From Gammaproteobacteria bacterium (GTDB taxonomy: Bacteria > Pseudomonadota > Gammaproteobacteria > Acidithiobacillales > Acidithiobacillaceae), in NCBI GenBank assembly GCA_023381645.1, contig JAMCRJ010000037.1:25485-89484 (forward strand): DNA of 64,000 nt, written 5' to 3'. The notes under the pieces were generated by a model, which had not been told where the DNA came from, made no database searches, and worked only from the letters and a program-made list of their open reading frames with translations. Position 1 is the first letter of the stretch. Every line of letters begins with the position of its first letter. Shown here piece after piece: positions 37,178-47,002 of the stretch. A program made the position numbers and the translations under genes.

Positions 37178-38548
37178 TCAGGCGGACGGGAAGACGACGG
37201 TATAGCCATAAACGGCATTGGCCAGAATAAGGAAACCAACGATGGTGAACGCTGAATAATTTTGCCAGCGCCGGTTCACATAGCTTCCCATGATCTCGCG
37301 ATCATTCAGCAGCATGAGCAAAAACAACATCGCCGCAGGCATGAATATGGAAGCGATCACCTGTACGGTCAGGTTCAGAAAACCCAGTGGGATTTGAGGG
37401 ATCAGCACCACCAGAGCAGCCATTCCGGCGCTCAGGATGCCGGACAGATAAAAGGGCAAGGCCCGTTGCGGTCTAAGGTTCAGGCTCCGGGGCAGCTTGA
37501 GTGCCTCGCCCACCGCCCAGGAAGTGCTTGCCGTAATGGCAATGGCCGCAATCAGCCCGGACTCGACGAGGCCCAGAGCGAACAGTGCGGTTCCGACACT
37601 ACCGAGGCTACTCTCTCGTAACAGATGGAGGATCGCCTGTATGTCAAACTGGGCGGTATTGAGGTGACCATACGCCAGGGTACCCGTCAGGATGACGATG
37701 GCAATGGCGATGATCCCCATGGAAAGGCTTCCGAAGGCGGTATCGGCCTGGCCACTGGGGATGTCGTTGACCGTAAGGCCCTTGTCAACCACCGAGGATT
37801 GCTGAAAAAAGAGCATCCACGGCGCGATCGTCGTTCCGAGGTTGGCGAGTATGACATAGGTAAAGGCGCCTACCGCAGTCCCCACTGGAATGTGCCAGTT
37901 GCCCAATGCAGCAATAACCTGGCCCCAGTCTGGGTGCGCTGCGATAGCCAGGGGCACAAATACGATATTGCCTGCGGCAATCCACAATGCCAGCCGCTCC
38001 CAGGTGTTATAATGCAGAAAGATCATGGTCCCGGCGAGAAAGATCCAGGCCACAGCGACCGAAAGGATCGGCGGCACCGAAAACACGCTCATGCCGACGC
38101 GGATACCGATAAACTCCGTCACCAGGGTCAGGATATTCGCCACAGTCAGATCCAGCAGCGAAAACACCCCCCAGAAAGCGCCATAACGCCCCCAGATCAT
38201 CTCGGCATGTCCCCGGTGAGTCACCGCGCCAAGACGCACGGTCATCTCCTGCACCACATAGGCCACCGGGATCATGAGCAGCAGGAAGGGAACGAAGAAA
38301 CCGATACCATACATCGCCCCGGTCTGGGCATAGGTAATCACGCCTCCGGCATCGTTGTCGGCGATCATCACCAGGATACCCGGCCCGATCAGGCTCAGAA
38401 ACAGCATCAGCCTCCGCCACCAGGAGGGATGATGGCGGAGTTGATAAATCCGCCAGCGATCCTTGATGCGCTCCCGCACGTCCTCGGGCAATTGTTGCAA
38501 CACATCCGCCTCGCTGGAGGCTCCGTGAAGTTCTGGTATGACTGACAT
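37178..38548 (-). CDS. Nramp-related divalent metal transporter with a non-canonical binding site
   Basis: The 456-residue protein has about 11 membrane helices in an Nramp-like order. In the first helix the DPGN motif reads N65-D66-A67-G68-G69, keeping the Asp but losing the Pro and Asn. In helix 6 the M-P-H motif reads A242-P243-W244. In characterised Nramps the helix-6 Met selects transition metals over Mg2+/Ca2+, so its absence suggests a different substrate, possibly Mg2+ as in Nramp-related magnesium transporters (inference). RBS AGGAGGGG. Confidence 0.85.
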   Translation of the reverse strand: MSVIPELHGASSEADVLQQLPEDVRERIKDRWRIYQLRHHPSWWRRLMLFLSLIGPGILVMIADNDAGGVITYAQTGAMYGIGFFVPFLLLMIPVAYVVQEMTVRLGAVTHRGHAEMIWGRYGAFWGVFSLLDLTVANILTLVTEFIGIRVGMSVFSVPPILSVAVAWIFLAGTMIFLHYNTWERLALWIAAGNIVFVPLAIAAHPDWGQVIAALGNWHIPVGTAVGAFTYVILANLGTTIAPWMLFFQQSSVVDKGLTVNDIPSGQADTAFGSLSMGIIAIAIVILTGTLAYGHLNTAQFDIQAILHLLRESSLGSVGTALFALGLVESGLIAAIAITASTSWAVGEALKLPRSLNLRPQRALPFYLSGILSAGMAALVVLIPQIPLGFLNLTVQVIASIFMPAAMLFLLMLLNDREIMGSYVNRRWQNYSAFTIVGFLILANAVYGYTVVFPSA

Positions 38549-38623
38549 CGATCCCCTCCTGAGTGGGCGTTTTATAAGCTGGCACCACCGGTCAGGTCAA
38601 GCGGCGCAGGGCCTTTCCCGGCG

Positions 38624-40537
38624 CTAACCGCCCTTGCCCAGCGATGACGCGCCGGACACCGCCTCCCGCGAAAGTTCGACGACATCTCCCAGCTCCATCA
38701 CCTGATTGGGCGGGAGGCGGAAAAAGTCGGTGGCGTTGGCGGAAAAGCGAAGCATGACGGCGAAAAGACGTGCTCTCCATAAGGCCAAACTCGCGTTGAC
38801 GGCTGGGATCACCCGTTGGCGGGAGACAAAATAGGTGGTATCCGAGGCGTTCCAGTGGAAGCCGGAATCCCCCGCGGACTTGAGAATCTCCGGAATGTCG
38901 GGCTGCTCCATGAACCCGTAACGGGCCGTGAGCCGATAAATACCCTGTCCGTAGTCCCACGCTGTCACCCGGTCCGCGGGGAGGATGCGGGGCTCCTCCT
39001 CAAATTTGAGGGTGAGGATGATGACCCGTTCATGAAGCACCTTGTTATGTTTCAGATTATGCAACAGGATATGGGGAATACCCTGGTCGCGCACGGTCAG
39101 GTATACCGCCGTACCCGAGACACGGATAGGCTCGGTGGGAGTGATACCGGCCAGAAAAGCCTCCACCGGGATGGCCTCTGGATACAGTTTGTGGGCGAGG
39201 ATCTCCCGTCCGCGCCGCCACGTCGACATGACCGTGAAAACGAGCAGGCCGACTACCAGAGGGAACCAGCCCCCCTCCATGAATTTCATCAGATTCGCGC
39301 CCAAAAATATCCCGTCCAGCAGAATGAAGAAACCACAGAAAAGACCCGCCTCCCACAACGGCCACTTCCAGCTATGACGCGCAACGAAAAAGACCAGAAT
39401 GGTGGTCAGCATCATGGTGCCGGTAACCGCCGTGCCATAGGCGAAACTCAGCGCATCCGAGGACCTGAACCAAAGGATCACCGCGATGACCGCCACCATC
39501 AGGAGTCCGTTGAGTCCCGGAAGATAGATCTGCCCGCGCTCCGCTGCCGAGGTGTGAATGATGGTCAGACGCGGTAGGTAACCCAGCAACAGGGCCTGTC
39601 GGGTCGCGGAATAGGCACCTGAAATCACCGCTTGCGATGCGATTACCGTGGCAATGCCCGAGATCACCACCATGGGCAGGGTCGCCCAGGCAGGGAAAAG
39701 ACGGAAAAATGGGTTCTGAACGGCGGAAGGATGGATCTCCAGCAAGGCGCCCTGGCCGAGATAGTTGACCGCCAAGGCGGGCAACACCAGAAAAAACCAG
39801 GCCATCCGAATGGGTCGCACACCAAAATGGCCCATATCGGCGTAAAGCGCCTCCGCCCCGGTGACGGCAAGGACGACGGCGCCCAGGATCGCCAGCCCGC
39901 CAAAGCCGTGCATTCCGATAAAGTGGAGAGCAAACCAGGGGTTGAGCGCAAGCAAAATCTGCGGATCAGCGACGATCCAGGTCAGCCCGGAGCCCAAAAG
40001 CAACAGGAACCAGACCAGCATGCTCGGGCCAAAGAAATGGCCGATGGCCGCTGTACCCCGGCGCTGGACCAGAAAAAGCCCGATGATAATCCCCAGAGCC
40101 AGAGGAACAACCAATGGTTTCCAGGTGACGGAGACGACCTCCATACCTTCCATGGCCGACAGCACGGAAATGGCCGGGGTGATGACGCCATCGCCATAAA
40201 AGAGGGCTGCACCCAAAAGTCCAATGCTCAGTATCCACCAGCGCAATCGTCCCGAGTGTCCGGTAGCGTGGGATGCAAGAGCAGTGAGCGCCATGATACC
40301 ACCTTCGCCATGATTGCTCGCGCGCATGATCACCCAAGCGTATTTAACGGCGACGACCAGCACCAGGGTCCAAAAAATCAGGGACAGGATGCCCTGAAGA
40401 TTTGCCGCATCGGGTTGCAGGGACATGGCGGAAAGGCATGCGCTGAGGGTATAAAGAGGGCTCGTGCCGATATCCCCGAAGACCACACCGAGGGCCGTCA
40501 TGGCCAGCAGCGGAAGGGTTTCTTTCTGGTCGTGCAT
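38624..40537 (-). CDS. kup: Low-affinity potassium transporter Kup
   Basis: The 637-residue protein has 12 N-terminal membrane helices and a ~150-residue soluble C-terminus. Family motifs are GVVFGDIGTSPLYT at the start, GEGGIMALTAL, FYGDGVITPAISVLSA and TGAEALYADMGHFG. It takes up K+ with protons, which suits an acidophile that keeps a reversed membrane potential with K+. The ATG at 40537 follows GAGGATGCC. Confidence 0.96.
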   Translation of the reverse strand: MHDQKETLPLLAMTALGVVFGDIGTSPLYTLSACLSAMSLQPDAANLQGILSLIFWTLVLVVAVKYAWVIMRASNHGEGGIMALTALASHATGHSGRLRWWILSIGLLGAALFYGDGVITPAISVLSAMEGMEVVSVTWKPLVVPLALGIIIGLFLVQRRGTAAIGHFFGPSMLVWFLLLLGSGLTWIVADPQILLALNPWFALHFIGMHGFGGLAILGAVVLAVTGAEALYADMGHFGVRPIRMAWFFLVLPALAVNYLGQGALLEIHPSAVQNPFFRLFPAWATLPMVVISGIATVIASQAVISGAYSATRQALLLGYLPRLTIIHTSAAERGQIYLPGLNGLLMVAVIAVILWFRSSDALSFAYGTAVTGTMMLTTILVFFVARHSWKWPLWEAGLFCGFFILLDGIFLGANLMKFMEGGWFPLVVGLLVFTVMSTWRRGREILAHKLYPEAIPVEAFLAGITPTEPIRVSGTAVYLTVRDQGIPHILLHNLKHNKVLHERVIILTLKFEEEPRILPADRVTAWDYGQGIYRLTARYGFMEQPDIPEILKSAGDSGFHWNASDTTYFVSRQRVIPAVNASLALWRARLFAVMLRFSANATDFFRLPPNQVMELGDVVELSREAVSGASSLGKGG

Positions 40538-40689
40538 GGCATCCTCATGGAAGGGCTGGCCAGACTGCTCAAAATACGTCCGGCGACTGAAAAATACCGG
40601 ACCGTCACACGAATTTTGCAGGTGTCGCCAGCAAACCGGAGGCCCACCACAATAGGCCTGCATCCGGAAAACATAACAGACTTGTGCGG

Positions 40690-40695
40690 ATTATA
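40690..40695 (-). promoter_or_regulatory. Possible -10 element for kup
   Basis: TATAAT on the minus strand lies 153 bases before kup, without a good -35. The 296-base kup/DUF4337 gap also holds a 10-base direct repeat AATTGCGGCG (40750-40759 and 40769-40778) and a CGCAGGG/CCCTGCG dyad (40780-40803). I see no gene in it. Confidence 0.3.
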
Positions 40696-40833
40696 TCTGA
40701 GCAGGTTTCCTGAGGATATGGGCCTGCCGTGTGACAAGCTGCTAGGCAGAATTGCGGCGATAGCGGATAATTGCGGCGCCGCAGGGCCTTCCGGTTCCCT
40801 GCGCCAACCATTCCAGTGAAAAGGACAAAATCC

Positions 40834-41412
40834 ATGAGCGAATCCCTGCACACCCATGCCCCGCACGAAGAAGCCGCTCATGTGGCTGCCGAATCCCCCG
40901 CCCACAAGCATTCCCTTGGTCAGTGGGTGGCTATGTTCACCGCGCTGCTGGCCACCATCGGCGCCGTTGTCAGTTATCAGGGGACCCATCTGATGAACGA
41001 GGTATTGCTGGCCAAGAACGAGGCGGTGCTGGAGAAAGCCAAGGCGACGGACCAGTGGAACTACTACCAGGCCATCAGCACCAAAGAGCACCTCATGCAA
41101 CTGGCTGTGGATCTGACTCCGCAGAAACAGGCAGGGCCATACCAGAAGGAAATCATCAAATATACGAGCCAGAAAAAGACGGTTCAGGCCGAAGCCCGGC
41201 AACTGGAACAACTTTCCACAGCGGCCAATATGCGTTCGGAGCAATTGAACAGACCGCATAACGACATGGCCATTGCGATGATCTTTTTACAAATCGCCAT
41301 CTCTCTGGCCTCTATCACGGCCTTGACCGGAAGGGTCTGGCTTTTCGGCATGGCCATGCTCAGTGCTCTGGGCGGGGTCGGACTTTGGCTTATCGCCCTG
41401 GGTATGAGCTGA
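40834..41412 (+). CDS. DUF4337-like membrane protein
   Basis: The 192-residue protein has a His-rich N-terminus (HTHAPHEEAAH), one membrane helix (WVAMFTALLATIGAVVSYQ), a long charged helical domain with NEVLLAKNEAVLEKAKATDQW, and two C-terminal helices. This layout and the WNYYQA motif fit DUF4337. Function is unknown. RBS AAAAGGAC. It precedes a PAP2 phosphatase gene by 11 bases. Confidence 0.7.
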   Translation: MSESLHTHAPHEEAAHVAAESPAHKHSLGQWVAMFTALLATIGAVVSYQGTHLMNEVLLAKNEAVLEKAKATDQWNYYQAISTKEHLMQLAVDLTPQKQAGPYQKEIIKYTSQKKTVQAEARQLEQLSTAANMRSEQLNRPHNDMAIAMIFLQIAISLASITALTGRVWLFGMAMLSALGGVGLWLIALGMS

Positions 41413-41423
41413 CGTTGTCCACG

Positions 41424-42026
41424 ATGCTCCTGCAGCCGGAATGGTATACTTGGTACGGGTGGAATGACCGTATCTTTCTGCTGGTGAATCACCTGAGCGA
41501 TACGCCGATGCTTTCAGCGGCCATGGAGATGGTATCGTGGGTTGCCCAGCCGGCTTATTTTGCCGTCTGGATGGCCCTGCTCGTGGTGGCCTTCCGGCTA
41601 AGACCCCTGACGCTGCCCTTTGCCGTCGTCTGGGATTTTACCATCGGTGAGTTGGCCGTATGGCTGATCGTCGTGACGCTCAAATCAGGGCTCGCCTATC
41701 CCCGCCCCGTGGTTGCACTTGGGTCCCTGTCGGTACATGTGGTGGGAAGGCCGGAGTATTGGCACAGTTTTCCCTCCGGCCATGTGGCAATGGCCTTTCT
41801 GCTCGTCGGCAGCCTGCTCCTGGGCAAGGCCTCCAAAATCCTGTGGATACCCGCCGCGATATATGCCGTGTTGGTGGCATGGTCACGCATGGCGGTCGGC
41901 GCACATTTCCCCGCCGATGTACTGGGCGGTGCCGTGATCGGTATTTTCAGCGCTGTGCTGGCCGCGCTGCTGGAACGGCTGACCGCTCCTACAGGTCACT
42001 CCCAAGACCGGAAAGGACGGCGATAG
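41424..42026 (+). CDS. PAP2-family membrane phosphatase
   Basis: About 200 residues and five to six membrane helices. The three phosphatase motifs are intact: KSGLAYPRP, PSGH and SRMAVGAHFPAD. Family members dephosphorylate undecaprenyl pyrophosphate, phosphatidate or phosphatidylglycerophosphate on the outer face of the inner membrane. The start is uncertain (ATG 41424 or TTG 41415); neither has a strong RBS. Convergent with ppiD. Confidence 0.88.
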   Translation: MLLQPEWYTWYGWNDRIFLLVNHLSDTPMLSAAMEMVSWVAQPAYFAVWMALLVVAFRLRPLTLPFAVVWDFTIGELAVWLIVVTLKSGLAYPRPVVALGSLSVHVVGRPEYWHSFPSGHVAMAFLLVGSLLLGKASKILWIPAAIYAVLVAWSRMAVGAHFPADVLGGAVIGIFSAVLAALLERLTAPTGHSQDRKGRR

Positions 42027-42048
42027 CGAGCCGAGGATGTCTCATTGA

Positions 42049-43617
42049 TCAATGCGCAATCTGCGCCAACTGTGCGTTGTTGATCTTCACCCTGGCATGT
42101 TCCCGCAAGTCCTTCAGATAGGCAGTCGACAGTAGGCGGCCCCTTTGCTCCTCCAGAGATGCACGAATTTGCGCCGTCACTTTGGGATTTATGGCCGCTG
42201 ACGCGGGGGCGGTTACGCGTGTAACGGCAAAAATCCGGTAGCCCGACGACGTCTTCACCATATCCATAGAAGGGACGCTGCCAACCGGTGCGGGTGCCGT
42301 GAAAGCCGCCTCCAACACCGCATTATCCAACCCCAGCGCATTACGTCTGGTTACATCGCGGTACGCATGCAGCGGATAGGCGCCATGGTCTGTCAGCATA
42401 TTCATATCCTTCGCCTGACGCGCCGCCGCCAGCAATGCCTGCGCTTTCTTCTGGGCCAGTTGCTCCGCCTTTTCCGTGGTTAGTTTTGCCGTAATGGCCC
42501 CTGCGACAGCACTCAGGGGTTGGACACTACCTGGTGTATAATGAACCAAATGTACTGCCAGTAAATCCCCGTTCGCCAAGGTGAGCGCCGTGCTATTTTT
42601 CCCGGCAAGCACCGCCTTGCCAAACGCCAGATCAAGCGCTTTGGCATCGGAAAAAGGTCCTTGGGCAAGCACCTTTCCAGCGGTCAGTACGCCACTTTCC
42701 TGAACCGTCAGGCCATAGGCTTTGGCAACCGCGTTCAACCCGTCGGGGCTGCTGAACAGGCGATCCTTGAAATTCTCCACCTGGGCCTGGAAGGCATTTT
42801 CAGCAGAACTATTAACAGAAACAGCAGACTGCGTGGCAACCACAGGGGACGAACTGACCGCCGGACTGGTCGGAGTGCCGCCCTTGCCGACAAAATCCTT
42901 TGGCCCCAGCACCACATACTGTACCTGCACCTGCGCCGGCAACCGGAATTGATCCATGTGGGCGTGGTAGTAATCGGCCACCGCAGCAGCCGTTGGCCCG
43001 GCTGCCGCAGCAAAGTCGCTATCCCGGATATCTACCGTGCTGACATCACGGTACTCCTGTGACCAAGCCCAAATCCGGGTAGCCTCGATCTTCGATGCCG
43101 TGGCGATAACCTGGGGAACGACTTGCAACTGCTCCAGACGCATGCTTTCCCGCAGCATGTCTTCAAACTGTGCCGGTGTCATTCCATTGGCAGCCAGCAA
43201 TTTCTGGTAAAGGCTTTTGGAAAAAACACCCTTCTCCTGAAAGGCTGGAATGGATTCGATTTTTTTCGCCAACGCAGCATCCGGCACCTGCAAGCCCAGA
43301 CGGCCTGCCTCCATACCCAAAAGCATGTTGTCAATCAAACCGTTAAGCACATCCAGACCGAAACTCTTATCCACCGCCATCTTCGCCGCCGTCGTTGCGC
43401 CGAAAATATGGCTATAACGCGCCAGGGCATCTTTCATACGTTTCTGAAATGCGGCATCGCTGATCTTCTGGCCATCCACCGTCGCCACGACAGATGAGGC
43501 TGAGTTTCCGGAGAATAAATACCCGCTTACGCCCCAAAGCACGAAAGACAACGCGATTAAAACCATGAGTGATTTTGCCACCCACGATCTGCCGAATTTC
43601 CGAAATGTTTCCATCAT
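42049..43617 (-). CDS. ppiD: PpiD-type periplasmic chaperone, apparently without the parvulin domain
   Basis: The 522-residue protein has a short cytoplasmic start (METFRKFGRSW), one membrane anchor (LMVLIALSFVLWGVSGYLF) and the SurA-N-like chaperone region. E. coli PpiD has 623 residues with a parvulin domain at ~266-355. Here, after QVQVQYVVLG, there is only a Ser/Thr/Val-rich linker before the C-terminal domain resumes, so the isomerase domain seems absent. Its position after lon-hupB is classical. Three ATGs cluster at the start; 43617 best fits the GGGGG site and E. coli's MMDS-like start. Confidence 0.85.
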   Translation of the reverse strand: MMETFRKFGRSWVAKSLMVLIALSFVLWGVSGYLFSGNSASSVVATVDGQKISDAAFQKRMKDALARYSHIFGATTAAKMAVDKSFGLDVLNGLIDNMLLGMEAGRLGLQVPDAALAKKIESIPAFQEKGVFSKSLYQKLLAANGMTPAQFEDMLRESMRLEQLQVVPQVIATASKIEATRIWAWSQEYRDVSTVDIRDSDFAAAAGPTAAAVADYYHAHMDQFRLPAQVQVQYVVLGPKDFVGKGGTPTSPAVSSSPVVATQSAVSVNSSAENAFQAQVENFKDRLFSSPDGLNAVAKAYGLTVQESGVLTAGKVLAQGPFSDAKALDLAFGKAVLAGKNSTALTLANGDLLAVHLVHYTPGSVQPLSAVAGAITAKLTTEKAEQLAQKKAQALLAAARQAKDMNMLTDHGAYPLHAYRDVTRRNALGLDNAVLEAAFTAPAPVGSVPSMDMVKTSSGYRIFAVTRVTAPASAAINPKVTAQIRASLEEQRGRLLSTAYLKDLREHARVKINNAQLAQIAH

Positions 43618-43746
43618 AAACATATCCCCCGAAAACCGGAACGCCCAAAAAACAGGCTAACGACGGTTCCAATAACCCACTTTAGAAAACACCTGAACAG
43701 TCCTACTGGCGGATATCGGTATTCACGCCACGCGCAATACCGACGT

Positions 43747-43775
43747 AAAAAAAGGCGCCCCAAAAGGGTCGCCTT
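43747..43775 (-). terminator. Rho-independent terminator after tRNA-Asp
   Basis: On the minus strand AAGGCG-A-CCC, TTTT loop, GGG-G-CGCCTT is followed by a run of T. It separates the hupB-tRNA transcript from ppiD. Confidence 0.85.
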
Positions 43776-43783
43776 ACTCGCAT

Positions 43784-43860
43784 TGGCGGGGCGGACGGGG
43801 CTCGAACCCGCGACCTCCGGCGTGACAGGCCGGCATTCTAACCAACTGAACTACCACCCC
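43784..43860 (-). tRNA. tRNA-Asp (anticodon GTC)
   Basis: The 77-base gene includes an encoded CCA. The acceptor GGGGTGG pairs with CCGCCCC, the anticodon loop reads CCTGTCACG, and the T-loop has GGTTCGAGCC. It is a target for queuosine, which would be glutamylated by the gluQ product. Confidence 0.97.
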
Positions 43861-43871
43861 AATAAAATGAG

Positions 43872-43947
43872 TGGTGGGCGGTGAGGGGCTCGAACCCCCG
43901 ACATTCGGCGTGTAAAGCCGACGCTCTACCAACTGAGCTAACCGCCC
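43872..43947 (-). tRNA. tRNA-Val (anticodon TAC)
   Basis: The 76-base gene includes an encoded CCA. The acceptor GGGCGGT pairs with ACCGCCC, allowing one wobble, the anticodon loop reads CTTTACACG and the T-loop GGTTCGAGCC. It lies 12 bases after the hupB stop and 11 before tRNA-Asp. Confidence 0.97.
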
Positions 43948-43959
43948 AAACCAGACGCG

Positions 43960-44232
43960 CTAGTTTACTGCATCACGCAACGCTTTACCAGCCTTAAATT
44001 TAGGCGCGCGACTTGCGGCGATCATGATTTCCGCGCCGGTAGCGGGATTACGGCCTTTGCGCGCATCACGGCTGGAAACAAGAAATGAACCGAAACCGAC
44101 CAGAGTTACCTGATCACCAGCCTTGAGCGCGTCAGTAACCACCTTGACAAGCGCATCCAGAGTATGGCCGGCGGCGGCACGGGTCACGCCAGCTTCTTCT
44201 GCAATCTTCTCGATCAACTCCGATTTGTTCAT
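43960..44232 (-). CDS. hupB: DNA-binding protein HU-beta
   Basis: The 90-residue histone-like protein starts [15 protein letters not shown], with the DNA-binding arm [12 protein letters not shown]. It bends and compacts DNA. It follows lon, has its own sigma-70-type promoter, and appears to share a transcript with two tRNAs. Confidence 0.97.
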   Translation of the reverse strand: MNKSELIEKIAEEAGVTRAAAGHTLDALVKVVTDALKAGDQVTLVGFGSFLVSSRDARKGRNPATGAEIMIAASRAPKFKAGKALRDAVN

Positions 44233-44298
44233 AATTTCTTTCTCCTGTTATGGACTCGGTTACTAGGTATAACTACGCATCAACTCTATCCAGAAAAC

Positions 44299-44328
44299 GT
44301 TATAGCAGGGTAAAAAAAGGCTTGTCAA
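44299..44328 (-). promoter_or_regulatory. Sigma-70 promoter of hupB
   Basis: On the minus strand TTGACA (44328-44323), an 18-base spacer and TATAAC (44304-44299) form a strong promoter 66 bases before the hupB ATG. The remaining lon-hupB gap (44329-44474) shows no gene. Confidence 0.75.
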
Positions 44329-44474
44329 GAAAGTGCACAAAATGCCCGGCGTCACAAAGGACGGCCAGACCTTCCCCCAGAATCATCACCATCAGGGACA
44401 TCAACATGGATATCGCCACATTCTGGACCCGTTCGCCGTTATTAAAATTGCGGAGATGAGCCCTCATGCGGCCT

Positions 44475-46910
44475 CTAATGTGCCATTGCCTTGTCCTCGG
44501 AAGACTCTTTGCCAGGCACCACACCCACCAGCACGTCGCCGCCGCTTTCAGGCGGCAAAGGTGTCGGCGAAGACTCCAGCGCAATCGCCAGAACTTCGTC
44601 AATCCACCGAACCACCTTGATGGTCAGCGCATCACGTACGTTTTTGGGGATTTCCTGCAGATCTTTTTCATTCTCCGCTGGAATCAGGACCGTACTGATG
44701 CCGCCGCGATGTGCTGCCAGCAACTTCTCCTTTAACCCACCGATGGGCAGGACCTCACCGCGCAGCGTGATCTCTCCGGTCATGGCGACCGTGGCATGTA
44801 CCGGAATATTGGTCAGTGCCGATACCAAAGCGGTGGCCATGCCGATACCTGCACTGGGCCCGTCCTTTGGCGTGGCGCCTTCCGGCACATGGATATGGAA
44901 GTCATGGTTCTGGTAAAAATCTGCGGGAATTCCCAGCGCGCGCGACCGCGCACGAACCACACTCATCGCCGCCTGGATGGATTCCTGCATGACATCCCCC
45001 AGCTTACCGGTGATCAGCAGTTTGCCGCGACCCGACACGACCACAGCCTCGATACTCAGCAACTCACCACCCACTTCGGTCCAGGCCAGACCAGTGACCT
45101 CACCGATACGGTTTTCCTTTTCTGCCTTGCCAAAGTCGAAGCGGCGCACCCCAAGATACTTGTCCAGATTGCGATCCGAAACCTGCACGCGCGTGCGCTT
45201 TTTGTCGAGCAGGAGTTCCTTTACCACCTTCCGGCAAATGCGCGCAAGTTCTCGTTCCAGATTACGCACACCGGCTTCCCGCGTGTAGTAACGAATGATA
45301 TCCCGGATGACCGTCTGGGAAAGCTGCATTTCCCCATCCAGCAGCCCCGCCTTTTCTATCTGCTTGGGCAGAAGATACTTGGTGGCGATGTGGATCTTTT
45401 CGTCTTCGGTGTACCCGGATATGCGAATCACCTCCATGCGATCCATCAACGGTGCCGGGATATTGAGCGTATTCGCCGTGGTAACGAACATCACCTCGGA
45501 CAGATTGAAGTCCACTTCCAGGTAATGGTCGCTGAACGTCGCGTTCTGCTCGGGATCCAGCACTTCCAGAAGCGCGGAGGCCGGATCACCCCGGAAATCC
45601 ATCGCCATCTTATCTACCTCGTCCAGCAGCATCAGCGGATTGCGCGTAGCAATCTTGGCCAGGCTCTGGACGATTTTACCCGGCAGGGCCCCGATGTAGG
45701 TACGCCGATGTCCGCGGATTTCCGCTTCGTCACGCACGCCACCCAGGGACATCCGCACGAATTTACGTCCGGTCGCCGCCGCGATGGAGCGCCCCAGGCT
45801 GGTCTTGCCTACGCCAGGCGGACCTACCAGACACAGGATGGGACCGCGGCTGTTGCCGACCCGTTCCTGTACGGCAAGATATTCGAGAATGCGCTCCTTG
45901 ACGTCCTCCAGACCGTAATGATCGGCGTCGAGAATGGCCTTGGCCCGCTTGAGATCCTTGGTGATTTTACTGCGCTTGCGCCACGGCACCCCCACCAGCC
46001 AGTCGATATAGTTGCGCACCACGGTTGCCTCTGCCGACATGGGGCTCATCATCCGCAGTTTTTTCAACTCGGCGTCGGCCTTGGTCCGTACATCCTTCGG
46101 CATCCCGGCCTTGTCGATCTTACGTGCCAGTTCATCCAGCTCACCACCGCCCTCTTCCGACAGATCACCCAGCTCTTTCTGGATGGCCTTCATCTGCTCA
46201 TTCAGATAATATTCGCGCTGACTTTTTTCCATCTGCCGCTTGACCCGACCGCGGATGCGCTTTTCCACCTGCAGCAGGTCGATTTCAGACTCCATCATGC
46301 CCAGCAGATGCTCCAGCCGGGCGCGGGTGTCCGCCTTCTCCAGAATTTCCTGCTTTTCTTCGAGTTTGAGGCCGAGATGGGCCGCAACGGTGTCGGCCAG
46401 TCGTGCGGGATCATCCATACTCGCCAGAGTGGATAGTATCTCCGGGGGAATTTTTTTGTTCAGCTTGACGTAGGCCTCGAACTGGGCGCTGACCGAACGC
46501 ATGAGCGCTTCCAGCTCACGATCATTTGCCGCACCACTGGCCACGATCTGTACCTGAGCGCGCAGGGATTCCTCCGCCGGCAGGAAAGATACGATTTTAG
46601 CCCGGTCTGTACCTTCGACCAGCACCTTGACCGTACCATCGGGCAACTTGAGCAACTGCAGAATCGTCGCCAGCGTACCGATCCGGTAAATATTCTCTGG
46701 TTGAGGGTCATCGTCCGCGGCATTTTTTTGCGATACCAGCAGAATCTGCTTTTCGCCAGACATCGCATCTTCCAGGGCGCGAATCGACTTTGCCCGCCCC
46801 ACGAAAAGGGGGATCACCATGAACGGGAATACCACAACATCGCGCAGAGGCAACACCGGCACCATCTGTGCTTCCTCTTCCACCAGGAGACTTCTATCGA
46901 TTTTGGCCAC
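44475..46910 (-). CDS. lon: ATP-dependent protease Lon
   Basis: The 811-residue cytoplasmic protease has an N-terminal substrate domain, the AAA+ module ([14 protein letters not shown]) and the C-terminal Ser-Lys protease with catalytic Ser in [10 protein letters not shown]. The start is GTG at 46910, with GGAG ten bases upstream. It is preceded by a heat-shock-type promoter. Confidence 0.97.
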   Translation of the reverse strand: MAKIDRSLLVEEEAQMVPVLPLRDVVVFPFMVIPLFVGRAKSIRALEDAMSGEKQILLVSQKNAADDDPQPENIYRIGTLATILQLLKLPDGTVKVLVEGTDRAKIVSFLPAEESLRAQVQIVASGAANDRELEALMRSVSAQFEAYVKLNKKIPPEILSTLASMDDPARLADTVAAHLGLKLEEKQEILEKADTRARLEHLLGMMESEIDLLQVEKRIRGRVKRQMEKSQREYYLNEQMKAIQKELGDLSEEGGGELDELARKIDKAGMPKDVRTKADAELKKLRMMSPMSAEATVVRNYIDWLVGVPWRKRSKITKDLKRAKAILDADHYGLEDVKERILEYLAVQERVGNSRGPILCLVGPPGVGKTSLGRSIAAATGRKFVRMSLGGVRDEAEIRGHRRTYIGALPGKIVQSLAKIATRNPLMLLDEVDKMAMDFRGDPASALLEVLDPEQNATFSDHYLEVDFNLSEVMFVTTANTLNIPAPLMDRMEVIRISGYTEDEKIHIATKYLLPKQIEKAGLLDGEMQLSQTVIRDIIRYYTREAGVRNLERELARICRKVVKELLLDKKRTRVQVSDRNLDKYLGVRRFDFGKAEKENRIGEVTGLAWTEVGGELLSIEAVVVSGRGKLLITGKLGDVMQESIQAAMSVVRARSRALGIPADFYQNHDFHIHVPEGATPKDGPSAGIGMATALVSALTNIPVHATVAMTGEITLRGEVLPIGGLKEKLLAAHRGGISTVLIPAENEKDLQEIPKNVRDALTIKVVRWIDEVLAIALESSPTPLPPESGGDVLVGVVPGKESSEDKAMAH

Positions 46911-46955
46911 GGTCTATCTACTCCAAAAGCAGGTGATTACTACCAATAGCAACGC

Positions 46956-46984
46956 AGATGGGGTCGTCGACGGGGCTTTTCAAG
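46956..46984 (-). promoter_or_regulatory. Sigma-32 (heat-shock) promoter of lon
   Basis: On the minus strand CTTGAAA (46984-46978), a 14-base spacer and CCCCATCT (46963-46956) match the sigma-32 consensus CTTGAAA-N(11-16)-CCCCATnT. It lies between the clpX stop and the lon start. Confidence 0.85.
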
Positions 46985-47002
46985 GACCATCCCCGCCTGG
47001 CT

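Noticed and set aside
43784..43947. tRNA-Val/tRNA-Asp pair as a possible integration (att) site
   Set aside because: No integrase, direct repeat of a tRNA end or mobile genes are seen nearby; flanks are conserved housekeeping genes.
44796..46436. A 546-codon open frame antisense to lon
   Set aside because: It is a shadow of a conserved Lon gene, with no recognisable protein features and no credible start context.
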